Below, piece after piece: positions 44,519 through 53,397 of a stretch of 64,000 nt of DNA; the first letter of the stretch is position 1; the number at the start of each line of letters is the position of its first letter. The stretch comes from CAZOZZ01 sp965262425 (lineage in GTDB: Bacteria; Acidobacteriota; Terriglobia; 20CM-2-55-15), in NCBI GenBank assembly GCA_965262425.1, contig OZ253536.1, positions 5,828,001 to 5,892,000 of the forward strand. Direction: 5' to 3'. The notes under the pieces were generated by a model. The model did no database searches and had not been told where the DNA came from. It worked only from the letters and a program-made list of their open reading frames with translations. Made by a program: the position numbers and the translations under genes.

Positions 44519-45244
44519 TCAATTAACCTCTCGAATAGTGATGCTTGCAACAGGGTTACGCCAATCCCGGACGGACGGGTCGAGGTCACCGACTCCGTGG
44601 ATTCCCGCGTGGATATGCACGTAGCCCTCTCCCCCGGCTGGGGTGCCTCCCCCACCCGGTCCGCCACACTCCACGAAGAACGGGCCGGGAATGGATGCAC
44701 ACAGCTCGTCGTTCGGTTCGCTTCCGGAATCGTAGGCTGGCGAGGTGATCACAACCGGCTGAGAGCGGCAAATCGGACAAATCAAAGCAAACGGCAACGA
44801 GACGCCATCCAAGGCGATGAAAGCATCGTTGGTGGGTATCAGCATGGAAGCCAGACTCAACCGATTGAAGCCGTCGACGCCACCTCGAATCTGGACGGTC
44901 ACGGAAGCCCCCGGATCCAACAAACCCGCAGACGTGACAACATCGAAGACTCCGCCTGTTCCAAGGAGCAGATTGGTAAGCGGGGTGGTATTTCCGGTCT
45001 CAGCGAGAGTCTCGAGTTCGGCGCTCGCTGGTGTTCCAAGATCGAAAAGATTCACTCCGTCATGGTGGGTCGCCACCAGAATCGGCGTAAACCGCTGGCC
45101 TCGGGTCAAATTGGTAATCGTGACTTCGTACATACGACCGCCCTGAGCCGCAACGTTCTCTGCGCAGAACAGGAGCGCAATTACTGCCATTGCGACTGTG
45201 GCGAAACCTGCGTGTCTTGCAGATTGGGTGGTTAAACTTCTCAT
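44519..45244 (-). CDS. Exported spondin_N-domain protein
   Basis: 241 residues. Signal peptide MRSLTTQSARHAGFATVAMA..FCAENVAAQ, then a spondin-like domain: YEVTITNLTRGQRFTPILVA, THHDGVNLFDLGTPASAELE, LAETGNTTPL, SLASMLIPTNDAFIALDGV and AYDSGSEPNDE. The domain family is found in secreted proteins and may bind metal or matrix. A Gly-rich stretch (GGPGGGGTPAGGEG) and HIHAGIHGVGDL follow. GAGAGG seven bases before the ATG at 45244. Confidence 0.82.
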   Translation of the reverse strand: MRSLTTQSARHAGFATVAMAVIALLFCAENVAAQGGRMYEVTITNLTRGQRFTPILVATHHDGVNLFDLGTPASAELETLAETGNTTPLTNLLLGTGGVFDVVTSAGLLDPGASVTVQIRGGVDGFNRLSLASMLIPTNDAFIALDGVSLPFALICPICRSQPVVITSPAYDSGSEPNDELCASIPGPFFVECGGPGGGGTPAGGEGYVHIHAGIHGVGDLDPSVRDWRNPVASITIREVN

Positions 45245-45570
45245 TTGATATCCTCTCGTTGTTTGCTGGACACTGGTTGGTCCAGGTCTTCTTGTTTTAG
45301 ATTCGGCGTGAGGCACCATCCCACTCGTAACCCGGGTGCGGGGAGTGAGTCGTTCCAGGAAGTAGTCGCCCCGAAAAGGAAAACCCCCCGTTTTGCTTGA
45401 AGATTGTGAACGATCGGGAGCGGGCCCGAGCGGACGGAGCCATTAGCGGCAGACAGCGTCGAGTTCGACCGCTTGGACACGCACTGGGAGGACCGAAGGA
45501 TCATATGAGCAAAGTGCGGTTCCGTGATGAGCTCGGATTTCGGAGTGCCGGCGTTTTAAACGCCCCTGGC

Positions 45571-45642
45571 GCGACGGGACGACGCATTTTGGTCTTTGAA
45601 GGATTGGAGTTGCTGGAACGACTTTCGGCGCGGGTTCCCGGT
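45571..45642 (+). pseudogene. IS91-family transposase fragment
   Basis: RRILVFEGLELLERLSARVP matches HVVFEGLELLERLSALVP in the IS91 relic at 37.5-38.5 kb. Only this piece remains in the 490-bp gap between the spondin-like gene and msrB; nothing else was recognised there. Confidence 0.5.
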
Positions 45643-45734
45643 TACCGATTCCGCGCCCGGACTCGGAAGAAACTGCTCGGAATCGCTCGGTTTCCTCCCA
45701 TAGAGGTAAACTAAGAACGAGGAGAAAAGACAAA

Positions 45735-46145
45735 GTGTCAGAAACGAATAAGATCGAAAAGACGGACGAGGAATGGCGGGAGGAGTTGACCCCGGAGCAG
45801 TACCACGTCTGCAGGCAGAAAGGGACCGAGCGCCCATTTACCGGCAAGTACCACGATTCGAAGGAGCCGGGTGTCTACACGTGCGCGTGTTGTGGAAACG
45901 AGCTCTTCGACTCGAACACTAAATTCGATTCGGGATCGGGCTGGCCGAGTTTCTACGAACCCGCTTCGACGGAAAATGTCGCGACCGAAGAAGACGTGAG
46001 TCTCGGTATGCGGCGTACCGAAGTGACGTGCAACTCCTGTGGGGCGCATCTTGGACACGTCTTTCCGGACGGTCCAAGACCCACGGGACTCCGCTATTGC
46101 ATCAACTCGGCAGCTCTGGATCTGGACCCTGCGGACGGTTCATGA
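45735..46145 (+). CDS. msrB: Peptide-methionine (R)-S-oxide reductase
   Basis: 136 residues. MsrB repairs methionine-R-sulfoxide in oxidised proteins. Motifs: CACCGNELF and CNSCGAHLGHVF (two zinc CxxC pairs), SGWPSFYEP, GMRRTEV and RYCINSAALDL, with the catalytic Cys in RYCINS. The start is GTG at 45735 with GAGGAG ten bases upstream. Length and motifs are complete. The stop lies 5 bases before a MITE copy. Confidence 0.95.
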   Translation: MSETNKIEKTDEEWREELTPEQYHVCRQKGTERPFTGKYHDSKEPGVYTCACCGNELFDSNTKFDSGSGWPSFYEPASTENVATEEDVSLGMRRTEVTCNSCGAHLGHVFPDGPRPTGLRYCINSAALDLDPADGS

Positions 46146-46150
46146 ACCAG

Positions 46151-46423
46151 CAGCCTGTGGTGGAAGTCTGTAGGGTCGCGTTACGAGCGCCACGGGGCCA
46201 GATGCAAGGCGCCACGACGACGGCGATGGTTCCCATCGAAGACGTCGATGCTCCCCATCGTACGTATCGCCGCCCCATGCCGTCGTAACCCGTAGGGCGC
46301 AGGGGTCTTCGGGCCACAGGCTTTGTCGTTCGTCGGTTACGATGGCAAAGCATCGTTCCTTACGTCTGCGCCTGAGACCCGAATACCTCTGCGCGCGACC
46401 CTACAGACTTCCACCACAGGCTG
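46151..46423 (+). repeat. CTAG-type MITE, copy 2
   Basis: 273 bp with perfect 30-bp terminal inverted repeats (46151-46180 and 46394-46423) starting CAGCCTGTGGTGGAAGTC. The interior folds into arms like those in the copy at 61024. It has no transposase. It lies between msrB and the lipoprotein gene and supplies the last ~20 codons of the latter. The flanks (CCAG / CTCA) are not a clean CTAG duplication, suggesting an older insertion. Confidence 0.85.
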
Positions 46424-46992
46424 CTCAGGTCGGAATCGGCGTCCAACTCGGGACTTTCCAGCGTGGCCGGCTGACCCAACTCCGAGCGGATCACGCCGGA
46501 TGAATCGGCAAAGAAGGATCGTTTCTCGCCAACTCCGGAACTCGGCTCCGCCGTAAGCGTGTAGCTGTCCGCGGCCGGACTGCCACGGAGGGAGAACCTG
46601 TAACCCAGTCCCGCTCGTGACGGATCTTCAGGAAGAAGGATCTGTCCGACGAGATCTTCGACGTTCAGGCCATAGCGCCGCTGAGTCGCCATGTAGATGA
46701 CTTGCGCCTCGATGATGTCACGAACGGCTTCGAGAGCCGCCGCTTCGCTGCTCTCCCGAACCCGCCCGAGCATTTCGCCCGCATCGTCGGCAGCCGTGCT
46801 CGAGGAATACTCGGCGACGATCTGCTCCAGAAGTTCCTCGCTGTCGCCGAATTTGCCGGCTTCGTCCGCCGCCACCGCACTCTGATACAGATCATCCGCT
46901 TCGGCGGCAGGATCCGGTTCGGGCTCAGGCTCCACACCAGAGCCACACGCAGCTACGAAAAAGACACACAACACGATGAACAATTTTCTCAT
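46360..46992 (-). CDS. Lipoprotein with MITE-derived C-terminus
   Basis: 210 residues. Lipoprotein signal MRKLFIVLCVFFVAACGSGV (lipobox VAAC), a Glu/Pro-rich linker, then a helical TPR-like region (ADDLYQSAVAADEAGKFGDS.., EELLEQIVAEY) and a type-IV-pilin-like YRFSLRGSPAADSYTLTAEP segment. After ..DADSDLSSL the frame enters the terminal repeat of the adjacent MITE and ends WWKSVGSRAEVFGSQAQT. The last ~20 residues are thus foreign. The periplasmic or outer-membrane function is unknown. Confidence 0.75.
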   Translation of the reverse strand: MRKLFIVLCVFFVAACGSGVEPEPEPDPAAEADDLYQSAVAADEAGKFGDSEELLEQIVAEYSSSTAADDAGEMLGRVRESSEAAALEAVRDIIEAQVIYMATQRRYGLNVEDLVGQILLPEDPSRAGLGYRFSLRGSPAADSYTLTAEPSSGVGEKRSFFADSSGVIRSELGQPATLESPELDADSDLSSLWWKSVGSRAEVFGSQAQT

Positions 46993-47209
46993 CGATCCTC
47001 CATTTATCTACGAACTACGGGTTTGCGAAAAGACCGAAAGGCGCGGAGGCGAAGAGGGTTTCTTGAGCGAGTCAGAATGCCTGTGTTCCGTCCTTTTTTT
47101 CACACCTCTGATTCCAGGTCCCGTAAACAGCTAGAAGGCAGACACGATATCCTTCGTCCTCTCTGCGCCTTTGCGTTTTTGCGTTGAAGTCCCTTCCCTC
47201 TACCTCGGC

Positions 47210-48409
47210 CTACTCTATAACGAACCCGAGCGTAATGGGGTCGTGGTCGGACAGGGGAGGCTCCCTGTCTCTGAAATCGGACAGAACCTCCGGACCCTGG
47301 TCCGGGTCGTTGGGATCGACCCGAATTCCCTTCCCCGTAAACCAGTCCAGCTTCAACGAACAGATGCCTCCCTGAGGCTCCAGGGCCCAGTTGATGAACC
47401 AGAAACACCATTGCGGCACCCACTCACCCATGTTTCGATTCGCGGCGAGGTCGCGGATCGAGTAGTGCAGCGTACACTCCCCCGGAACATTCAGATCCTT
47501 GTAGTTATAACCTCTGGTTTCCAATTCACGGAAAAGGTGGCGTTCGAACCAGCGGTCCGGATAGGGATAGTGGTTGGCGACGGCGTTCCGAACTCCCATC
47601 AGCACCCTGCGACAAAACCCGACGATCGAGTACAGGGCCCGACTCGCGTTGTGCGTGGTCGTGTTCCAGTCTCCGCCGATCACGACGGGAAGGGCGGGGT
47701 CGAGCCGATCGATGTGATCCAGCAACAGCTTCATCTGGAGATGACGATGGCTCTGACTCGAATGTGCGTCCACGTGTAAGGTCACGGCGCGAAACATGCC
47801 GAGTGGGTGATCCACATCCGCGATGACCGCACGCTGCGAACCCAGCCTCTTTTCCCGGCCCCGCATCTTGTCCTTCCCGTTGGGAAGCGCCAGGGAGTGG
47901 GACCGCAGGAGCGGGAATCTGGACATCAGCGCGTTGCCGTGCAAAGCCAGCGTGTTGTCACCTTTCGCATCGGCTTCCGCACCTGACCCTTTGTTCAAGG
48001 CCAGATAGCACGGAGCAAATACATAGTTCAGTTTGAGCGCGACGGCTAACTCACGCGCAACGTACCGATTGGCCGCCCGGGCCATCCCGTAGTCCACTTC
48101 CGGCAAGAGAAGAACATCACTCCGCCTCATTACCTGGTGTTCTCGCAACTCGCGAATGATCCCATCCAGTTGGCTGCCGCGTTCCAGATTCCACGAAGTC
48201 GCGCGAATGTGACTCCTGTTTGCGGAGGATTCGCCCATCGCGAAATTTTCTTGCTCGACACTGTTGAGAATCCGGTCCAGTTCCGGCTTCAGGCGACGGA
48301 AGAGCTCCGAATCCTCGCATTTCTTCGTGCTTTCGAATCGCGCCAGCTCCTTAAAATAGGGTTGGAGTTCGTGGTCCAGGATTGATGTTGCGGTTGTGGG
48401 CGTGGTCAT
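47210..48409 (-). CDS. Endonuclease/exonuclease/phosphatase-family protein
   Basis: About 399 residues. After a helical N-terminus the EEP core shows SWNLERG (metal Asn), DVLLLPEVDYGM (catalytic Glu), FRAVTLHVDAHSS, PVVIGGDWNTTTHNA (Asp/Asn) and the C-terminal LSDHDPITLGF (catalytic His). The DNA, nucleotide, sphingolipid or inositol substrate cannot be told. Start ATG 48409 is a choice: ATG 48472 is also possible, and the ATG at 48490 lies inside the IS end, so it is not native. The IS at 48484 sits immediately upstream and may have cut off its promoter. Confidence 0.8.
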   Translation of the reverse strand: MTTPTTATSILDHELQPYFKELARFESTKKCEDSELFRRLKPELDRILNSVEQENFAMGESSANRSHIRATSWNLERGSQLDGIIRELREHQVMRRSDVLLLPEVDYGMARAANRYVARELAVALKLNYVFAPCYLALNKGSGAEADAKGDNTLALHGNALMSRFPLLRSHSLALPNGKDKMRGREKRLGSQRAVIADVDHPLGMFRAVTLHVDAHSSQSHRHLQMKLLLDHIDRLDPALPVVIGGDWNTTTHNASRALYSIVGFCRRVLMGVRNAVANHYPYPDRWFERHLFRELETRGYNYKDLNVPGECTLHYSIRDLAANRNMGEWVPQWCFWFINWALEPQGGICSLKLDWFTGKGIRVDPNDPDQGPEVLSDFRDREPPLSDHDPITLGFVIE

Positions 48410-48659
48410 GCTTCTCGATTCGGCGCGTGCCGATGCCAGATTACCAGCAGTCTCCACCTTTGTGAACAGCATCTCTTGGCGTCCAGCCATTTCGGAAGTC
48501 AGGGAGGGCGGAGTGTATGGAAGGGGCTCTGGAAGGGAAAAGGTTGGCGAGGGAGACGAATTTGAAGTGCGGCTTATTTCGAGCGACAGGTAACCGTAGC
48601 GGGTCCAGCCCGGTGATTTGGGTCAGGCAGGCGCGTGGAGACCGGAGAATCGAGGCGGT

Positions 48660-49853
48660 TCAGCTGGAGTCGGCTGGGGTTGGAGCAGGCAGAGCGAGGC
48701 GAAGCAAACGAAGGAGCTCGATGGAGGTACGGGGGTGATGGCGCCCCCGATGCAAATGGCGCAATCGATACAGACGTTCGATCGTGAGGGCCAGGATTAT
48801 GAGGAGCCAGTGCAGAAGTAAGCTGTTGGCGTGGTGATGGGGGATGTGGGCCATCCCATAACGATTCTTGGCATCGTTGAAACCTTGGTTTTCGACTTCC
48901 CAACGACTCTTGGCCATGCGAAATAAAGTGGGCGCTCCCACTTGGTTCATCGAGAAATTGGTCAGCCAGTAGGCTTCGACCACCGATCCATTGGGTTTCT
49001 CTTGCCGGTAGCGGATCACGCGCACGGTCGACCAGTTCAGTCGGTCCCAGGGATCGAAGTCGTCCGCGTCCCAGATTTCCACCCGATCGGCTCCATCCTT
49101 GAAGACCCGGGACGGCGGCCGACAAGCGAACCGACTTTTGGCGGCGTTGAACAAGCTCGGAAGATTGGCTTTGAGCCGGACGATGGTCTTCAATCCCAAC
49201 TCGTCGGCCAGGTGCAGGAACGGCGCGGCCGCATATCCGCCATCGACAACAACATAATCGGCAAACCGCGGCCCCAACTGCCCCACTACCCGACGTAGCA
49301 GTCGTTTACCCCCGGCCCATTCGCTATCCCCACTGCCGTAGGGTTCCACATCGACCGGTAGAGTCAGCCCGGTACCCACGATGGTGGCCATCACGACGTG
49401 GTGCAAGTAGGTGGTCACCTCCCCCTCGGCGTTGCGGTGGGGACGACACCAACGACACCCGGCCTCACGGACACGCCCCACGGTCGTCCCGTCCAGCGCC
49501 AGGCCGATGAAGCGGCAATCGTCGAACGCTTTATTGCGCTTGGCCTGCTTGATGGCGGTGATCAAAGCGCCGCGCGTGAATTCCGGATCCAGCTTCTCGG
49601 TGAAATAGCCCAGCGTGTCGTCGCTAAAGCGGCGTCCGATTCCCAAGGCCCTACACGCCGAGGATCGTGCGAGCGACTCGATGGCCAGGAAGCTCGACTC
49701 CCGTAGCAGATACCCGATCACTAGAGACCAGATCAGATGCCCGCTTCCGATCTGCGGTCGCACCCGTCCATCTCCGGGTTGATTCAAATACCCCTTCAGC
49801 CGCAAACACTTTCGCGCATACCGTCGAATCCCTCCGGCCGACGGACCTCTCAC
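48660..49853 (-). CDS. DDE transposase (IS4-like)
   Basis: 397 residues from GTG at 49853, overlapping the stop of the preceding ORF (GTGA). DDE core: IGLALDGTTVGR (D), DYVVVDGGYAAAPF (D) and SRWEVENQGFNDAKNRYGM (E with the downstream K/R of YREK-like motifs). The N-terminus has conserved transposase helices (RALGIGRRFSDDTLGYFTEK). Apparently intact. Confidence 0.85.
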   Translation of the reverse strand: MRGPSAGGIRRYARKCLRLKGYLNQPGDGRVRPQIGSGHLIWSLVIGYLLRESSFLAIESLARSSACRALGIGRRFSDDTLGYFTEKLDPEFTRGALITAIKQAKRNKAFDDCRFIGLALDGTTVGRVREAGCRWCRPHRNAEGEVTTYLHHVVMATIVGTGLTLPVDVEPYGSGDSEWAGGKRLLRRVVGQLGPRFADYVVVDGGYAAAPFLHLADELGLKTIVRLKANLPSLFNAAKSRFACRPPSRVFKDGADRVEIWDADDFDPWDRLNWSTVRVIRYRQEKPNGSVVEAYWLTNFSMNQVGAPTLFRMAKSRWEVENQGFNDAKNRYGMAHIPHHHANSLLLHWLLIILALTIERLYRLRHLHRGRHHPRTSIELLRLLRLALPAPTPADSS

Positions 49854-50236
49854 CGTCGCTTCCGCTTCTCACGTTGTTGCTGGCGCTCCAACACCACCAA
49901 CTTCGCGTTCGCTGTCAGCACCTCCCGGATCGCATCCTGAAACTCCCGTCCCGCTCCGACACGCTTCTGAATCTCCTCAACCATGGCGGCTGGAACGTGT
50001 TCGACATGCTTCTTCCCGTCCATCATGAATGTCCAGGACCAGGATGGGTGGCCTTCACCCGACACACACCGGCACGTCGGCTTACCGCACCGGGTGTAAC
50101 TAATCGACACCGAGCCAGGCAGCAAACCGTCGGGTATCTCATGGCGCTCGATCAGGCTGTACTTCCGCCTTCGCAGTCGCGAAGCAGCGGCTCCCTTTAC
50201 CTGATTCAACTCAAGCCATATCTTTTTCTTCTTCAT
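49850..50236 (-). CDS. DUF6788-type IS accessory protein
   Basis: 128 residues starting MKKKKIWLELNQVKG. The core GSVSISYTRCGKPTCRCVSG.. has the CGKPxCxC zinc-like motif of DUF6788 proteins, which I know as frequent companions of transposases. It ends in a basic helix (LVVLERQQQREKRKRR). It overlaps the transposase gene by 4 bases. A perfect palindrome GGTATATATACC (50242-50253) sits just upstream of the ATG and may be an operator. Confidence 0.78.
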   Translation of the reverse strand: MKKKKIWLELNQVKGAAASRLRRRKYSLIERHEIPDGLLPGSVSISYTRCGKPTCRCVSGEGHPSWSWTFMMDGKKHVEHVPAAMVEEIQKRVGAGREFQDAIREVLTANAKLVVLERQQQREKRKRR

Positions 50237-50592
50237 CTGACGGTATATATACCACAAGACACCGTCAACACCTCGCCAATTTCAACAATGCGAAAATAGA
50301 ACTTGCTTAACAATGGGGTTGAATTCGACTCAAATGCCCACTGGCCGGGCCTCATTCAACATCGACCGACCTGCTCTTCCGAAACGGCTGCTTGGCGTCG
50401 GGTCCACCGTCCCGCTCCAGCTCCAACCTCAGTGAGAGCTCGGACGTTCATGCGGACCATTGGCTTACGGGAGCTCGGTCGCCGCACGTCCCCCCCACGC
50501 GGGCGCAATCGAGCTTTGTTGGCTTTGAGATTTTGTTTCTACCTTGAGAATTATTTCGCTAGTCTTTCCTAGGCTGATTCTCGAGGAGCGTT

Positions 50593-51195
50593 ATGACCTA
50601 CCAGTTTCTGATCGACACCTACCGTACCGAGCGTCTGAAGGTCCTGAGCATGTGGGCCATGTTCGCGGATGAGGATCTTGGAGTCCGCCCCAACCCGGAA
50701 GACAGGAGAGGGCGAAGCGTATTGGAGCAGATGGTCCACCAGTGCGTGAGCGAGGATCTGTGGTTTCGGAATATTCTGGGCATCGACATCCAGGCGCCTC
50801 CGTTGCCCGAGACGGAGACCCGCATCGGGTTCATGAATCGCTATCGCGAAGATTCCCAGATACGACTGGAAGCCCTCGAGTCGCAGGACGAAGCATGGTG
50901 GGAGGAAGAAGTATCCTTCTTCGAAGCCAAACGGAGCCGCGCATGGGTGATGGTTCGACGGATCGCGCATACGTCCCATCATCGAGGCCAACAGGCCGCC
51001 ATGGTTCGGATGATCAATCGGCCGCTGCACAGCAACTACGGTCCGACCGCCGACACCGGAGGCCTCATGCAGAACAAGGCACCGACGATCTACGCTTATG
51101 CCAGCGAAGAAGAACTGATCCGGGGAGAGGAAGCCGGTGGTCGAAAATCAACCTTGCCCGGTCCGGGCAGCAAACCGGTAACCGAACGCTCATAG
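50593..51195 (+). CDS. DinB-family protein
   Basis: 200 residues with the DinB/YfiT four-helix fold: YQFLIDTYRTERLKVLSMWA, LEQMVHQCVSEDLWFRNI (first His) and RRIAHTSHHRGQQAAMVRM (HxxxH pair), giving a three-His metal site. The family includes metal-dependent thiol transferases and many proteins of unknown role. GAGGAG four bases before the ATG. One base separates its stop from the ion-channel gene, so the two are probably cotranscribed. The gap 50400-50592 shows nothing. Confidence 0.85.
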   Translation: MTYQFLIDTYRTERLKVLSMWAMFADEDLGVRPNPEDRRGRSVLEQMVHQCVSEDLWFRNILGIDIQAPPLPETETRIGFMNRYREDSQIRLEALESQDEAWWEEEVSFFEAKRSRAWVMVRRIAHTSHHRGQQAAMVRMINRPLHSNYGPTADTGGLMQNKAPTIYAYASEEELIRGEEAGGRKSTLPGPGSKPVTERS

Positions 51196-51196
51196 C

Positions 51197-52213
51197 ATGA
51201 AACGCCGCTTCCAGATTGGAATTGCCCTCCTGCTGAGCGAATACCTGCTGGGCGGCTTAGGGTACAAGATCCTGAGTCCGCAAACATCCTTCCTGGATTG
51301 TCTCTACATGTCGGTCATCACGGTCACGACCGTGGGTTACAGCGAAGTCATCGACACCGCGGCCAGCCCGATCTTGCGTTCCTACACGTTGTTCTTGATC
51401 CTGGCGGGTGTGGGTGTGATGCTGTATGCGGTTTCGGTGGTTACCGCATTCATTGTCGAGGGGGACCTGAACCAGTATTTCTGGAAGAGACGCATGGAAC
51501 GTCAAATCGCACGGTTGAAAGATCATTTCGTTGTTTGCGGCGCTGGGGAGACCGGGATGCGAGTCATCGAAGAACTCGCTAACACCGGGCGGGACTTCGT
51601 TGTTATCGATCCGGACCCGAAGAGCATCGAGACATTTCGGGAACACCACGAGAAACCTATCTTGCAAGGCGTGTCCGACGACGAGGACATATTGAGAGCG
51701 GCGGGCATCGAACGGGCCGCGGGTGTTGTGGTCGCGCTTCCCAACGATCGCGACACGCTCGTCACGACACTCAGCATCCGAATGCTGAACCCGTCCATCC
51801 GGATCGTGGTGAAAGAAATCGAGCCCGGTATGGCGGCCCGGCTCAAGCGGGCCGGCGCCGATGCGGTCGTGAACCCGGGAATGATCGGCGGTCTGCGACT
51901 GGTATCGGAACTGGTTCGGCCGTCGGTCGTGATGTTTCTCGACACCATGTTGAGGGACACATCATCAACGTACCGGTTCGAGGAACTGACCATTCCGGAA
52001 AACTGCGACTGGGGAGACCGGCAGCTAGGAGACATTCCCCTTCGTTCGGAATTCGATCTCTTTGTCGTGGGCGCGCGAAGTGAAGGGCAGGACAACTTCA
52101 CCTACAATCCGGACGACTCCTGGATGGTTCGGTCCGGCCAGACCCTGGTGGTTCTCGGCGACGCATCGGATGTGAAACGGGCAAGGAAGGCGCTCGATCC
52201 GGACCCTGCTTGA
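51197..52213 (+). CDS. Two-TM potassium channel with RCK (TrkA-N/TrkA-C) domains
   Basis: 338 residues. Two membrane helices flank a pore loop with the K+ selectivity filter TVTTVGYSE (~47-55). Residues ~110-235 form a TrkA-N/RCK Rossmann domain (HFVVCGAGETGMRVIEEL, DFVVIDPDPKS). The last ~75 residues are a TrkA-C domain (IPENCDWGDRQLGDIPLRSE.., LVVLGDASDVKRA). Similar to MthK/VIC-type channels gated by ligand binding to the RCK ring. Located between DinB and a cation/proton antiporter gene, suggesting an ion-homeostasis cluster. Confidence 0.92.
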   Translation: MKRRFQIGIALLLSEYLLGGLGYKILSPQTSFLDCLYMSVITVTTVGYSEVIDTAASPILRSYTLFLILAGVGVMLYAVSVVTAFIVEGDLNQYFWKRRMERQIARLKDHFVVCGAGETGMRVIEELANTGRDFVVIDPDPKSIETFREHHEKPILQGVSDDEDILRAAGIERAAGVVVALPNDRDTLVTTLSIRMLNPSIRIVVKEIEPGMAARLKRAGADAVVNPGMIGGLRLVSELVRPSVVMFLDTMLRDTSSTYRFEELTIPENCDWGDRQLGDIPLRSEFDLFVVGARSEGQDNFTYNPDDSWMVRSGQTLVVLGDASDVKRARKALDPDPA

Positions 52214-52275
52214 GAATACAGCCCCGGTTACGTCTCTGAACGACCGACAATCGGACAGCCTGCAGGACGCGAATC

Positions 52276-53397
52276 ATGGAATTGGACCTCGTCACGATCG
52301 TACTCCTTCTTGTCGGCCTGCTTTTCGCAGCGGCATTGATCTCGCTGGTCGCCAACCGCGTCCGGTTCCCCTTCACGGTCCTCCTGGTCGTGTTTGGCAT
52401 GGGGGTTCGACTGATTTTCTCCGAATGGGAAGGCTTCAGCCTCCTGGAGTCGGAGATTTCCACCGAGGTCGTCTTTTTCATCTTTCTCCCAACCCTTCTG
52501 TTTGAGTCTTCCTTCAACCTGGATTCCAAACTCTTGTTTCGAAACATCGTCCCGATCCTGACGCTGGCGGTTCCAGCTTTTCTCCTGTCCACGGCGATCG
52601 TCGGCGTTCTCGCTTCCTGGGCCCTGGACCTCCCTCTGGCGACAGCCCTCCTGTTCGGGGCGCTGATCTCGGCGACCGACCCGGTGGCGGTCGTGGCATT
52701 GTTTAAAGAGCTCGGCGCTCCGAAACGCTTGATGGTTCTGGTCGAAGGGGAGAGTCTCCTCAACGACGCGACGGCAATCGTGCTGTTCAAGGTCCTGCTC
52801 GGCATCGTTCTGGGAACGACCGTGGCGGTGTCGGTCACCTCCGCGGTGGGTAGCTTCCTGTTTGTTTTCGTTGGAGGAATCGTGGTCGGAGCGATCCTGG
52901 CATTCACCTTCGCTCAAATCATTTCGTTCGTTCGCGATGACGAACTCGTCGAAATCACACTCACTACAATCGTCGCTTACATGTCGTTCATCGTTGCCGA
53001 GCACTACCTTCATGTCTCGGGCGTGATGGCCACCGCCACTGCCGGAATCATCCTCGGTGGGTGGGGACGCACCAAGATCTCCCCGTCGGTGGGCCACTTC
53101 ATGCACTCGTTCTGGGAATACCTGGCGTTCGTCGCGAACTCCCTGATTTTCATCCTGGTCGGACTCGCACTGAGCCCCGATCTAATCCAGGATTTCCTCA
53201 TCGCGATGCTTCTGGCGATTCCGATCGTATACCTGGCACGGGGGGTAAGCATCGCGCTGGCCGTTCCCATGGTCAACCGAACAAAATCGATCGAACCTAT
53301 AAGTGGGAGCTACCAACTGGTCATGTTCTGGGGTGGGCTGCGGGGAGCGCTCGCGTTAGCCCTAGCAGCCCGTGGTGCAAGTCAACTTCATAGTTAA
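52276..53397 (+). pseudogene. CPA1-type cation:proton antiporter, 5' part (interrupted by IS1182)
   Basis: The N-terminal ~362 residues of a Na+/H+ antiporter: multiple membrane helices (IVLLLVGLLFAAALISLVAN, PFTVLLVVFGMGVRLIF), the ion-site motif ATDPVAVVALFKELG and GESLLNDATAIVLF, ending at FWGGLRGALALALA. The frame then enters the IS end and stops (ARGASQLHS). The rest of the gene continues at 54850 after the IS. Joining the two sides with a single CTAG restores GALALALALSLPPEF in frame. Confidence 0.9.

Larger units (their letters stand above)
48484..50390 (-). mobile_element. Two-gene insertion sequence (DUF6788 protein + DDE transposase), copy 1
   Basis: 1907 bp flanked by a 9-bp direct repeat CTTGGCGTC (48475-48483 and 50391-50399). 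Terminal inverted repeats are CAGCC.TTTCGGAAG-like at both ends. It carries two coupled genes on the minus strand. A second copy starts at 63152/63153 with the same outer sequence. The combination of a 9-bp duplication and an accessory ORF before an IS4-like transposase does not let me name a family with certainty. Confidence 0.88.

Noticed and set aside
47036..47176. Short GC-rich repeats (AAAGGCGCGGAGGCG and complement of CTCTGCGCCTTTGCG) upstream of the lipoprotein gene
   Set aside because: Only two imperfect units; not enough to call a repeat family or hairpin with confidence.
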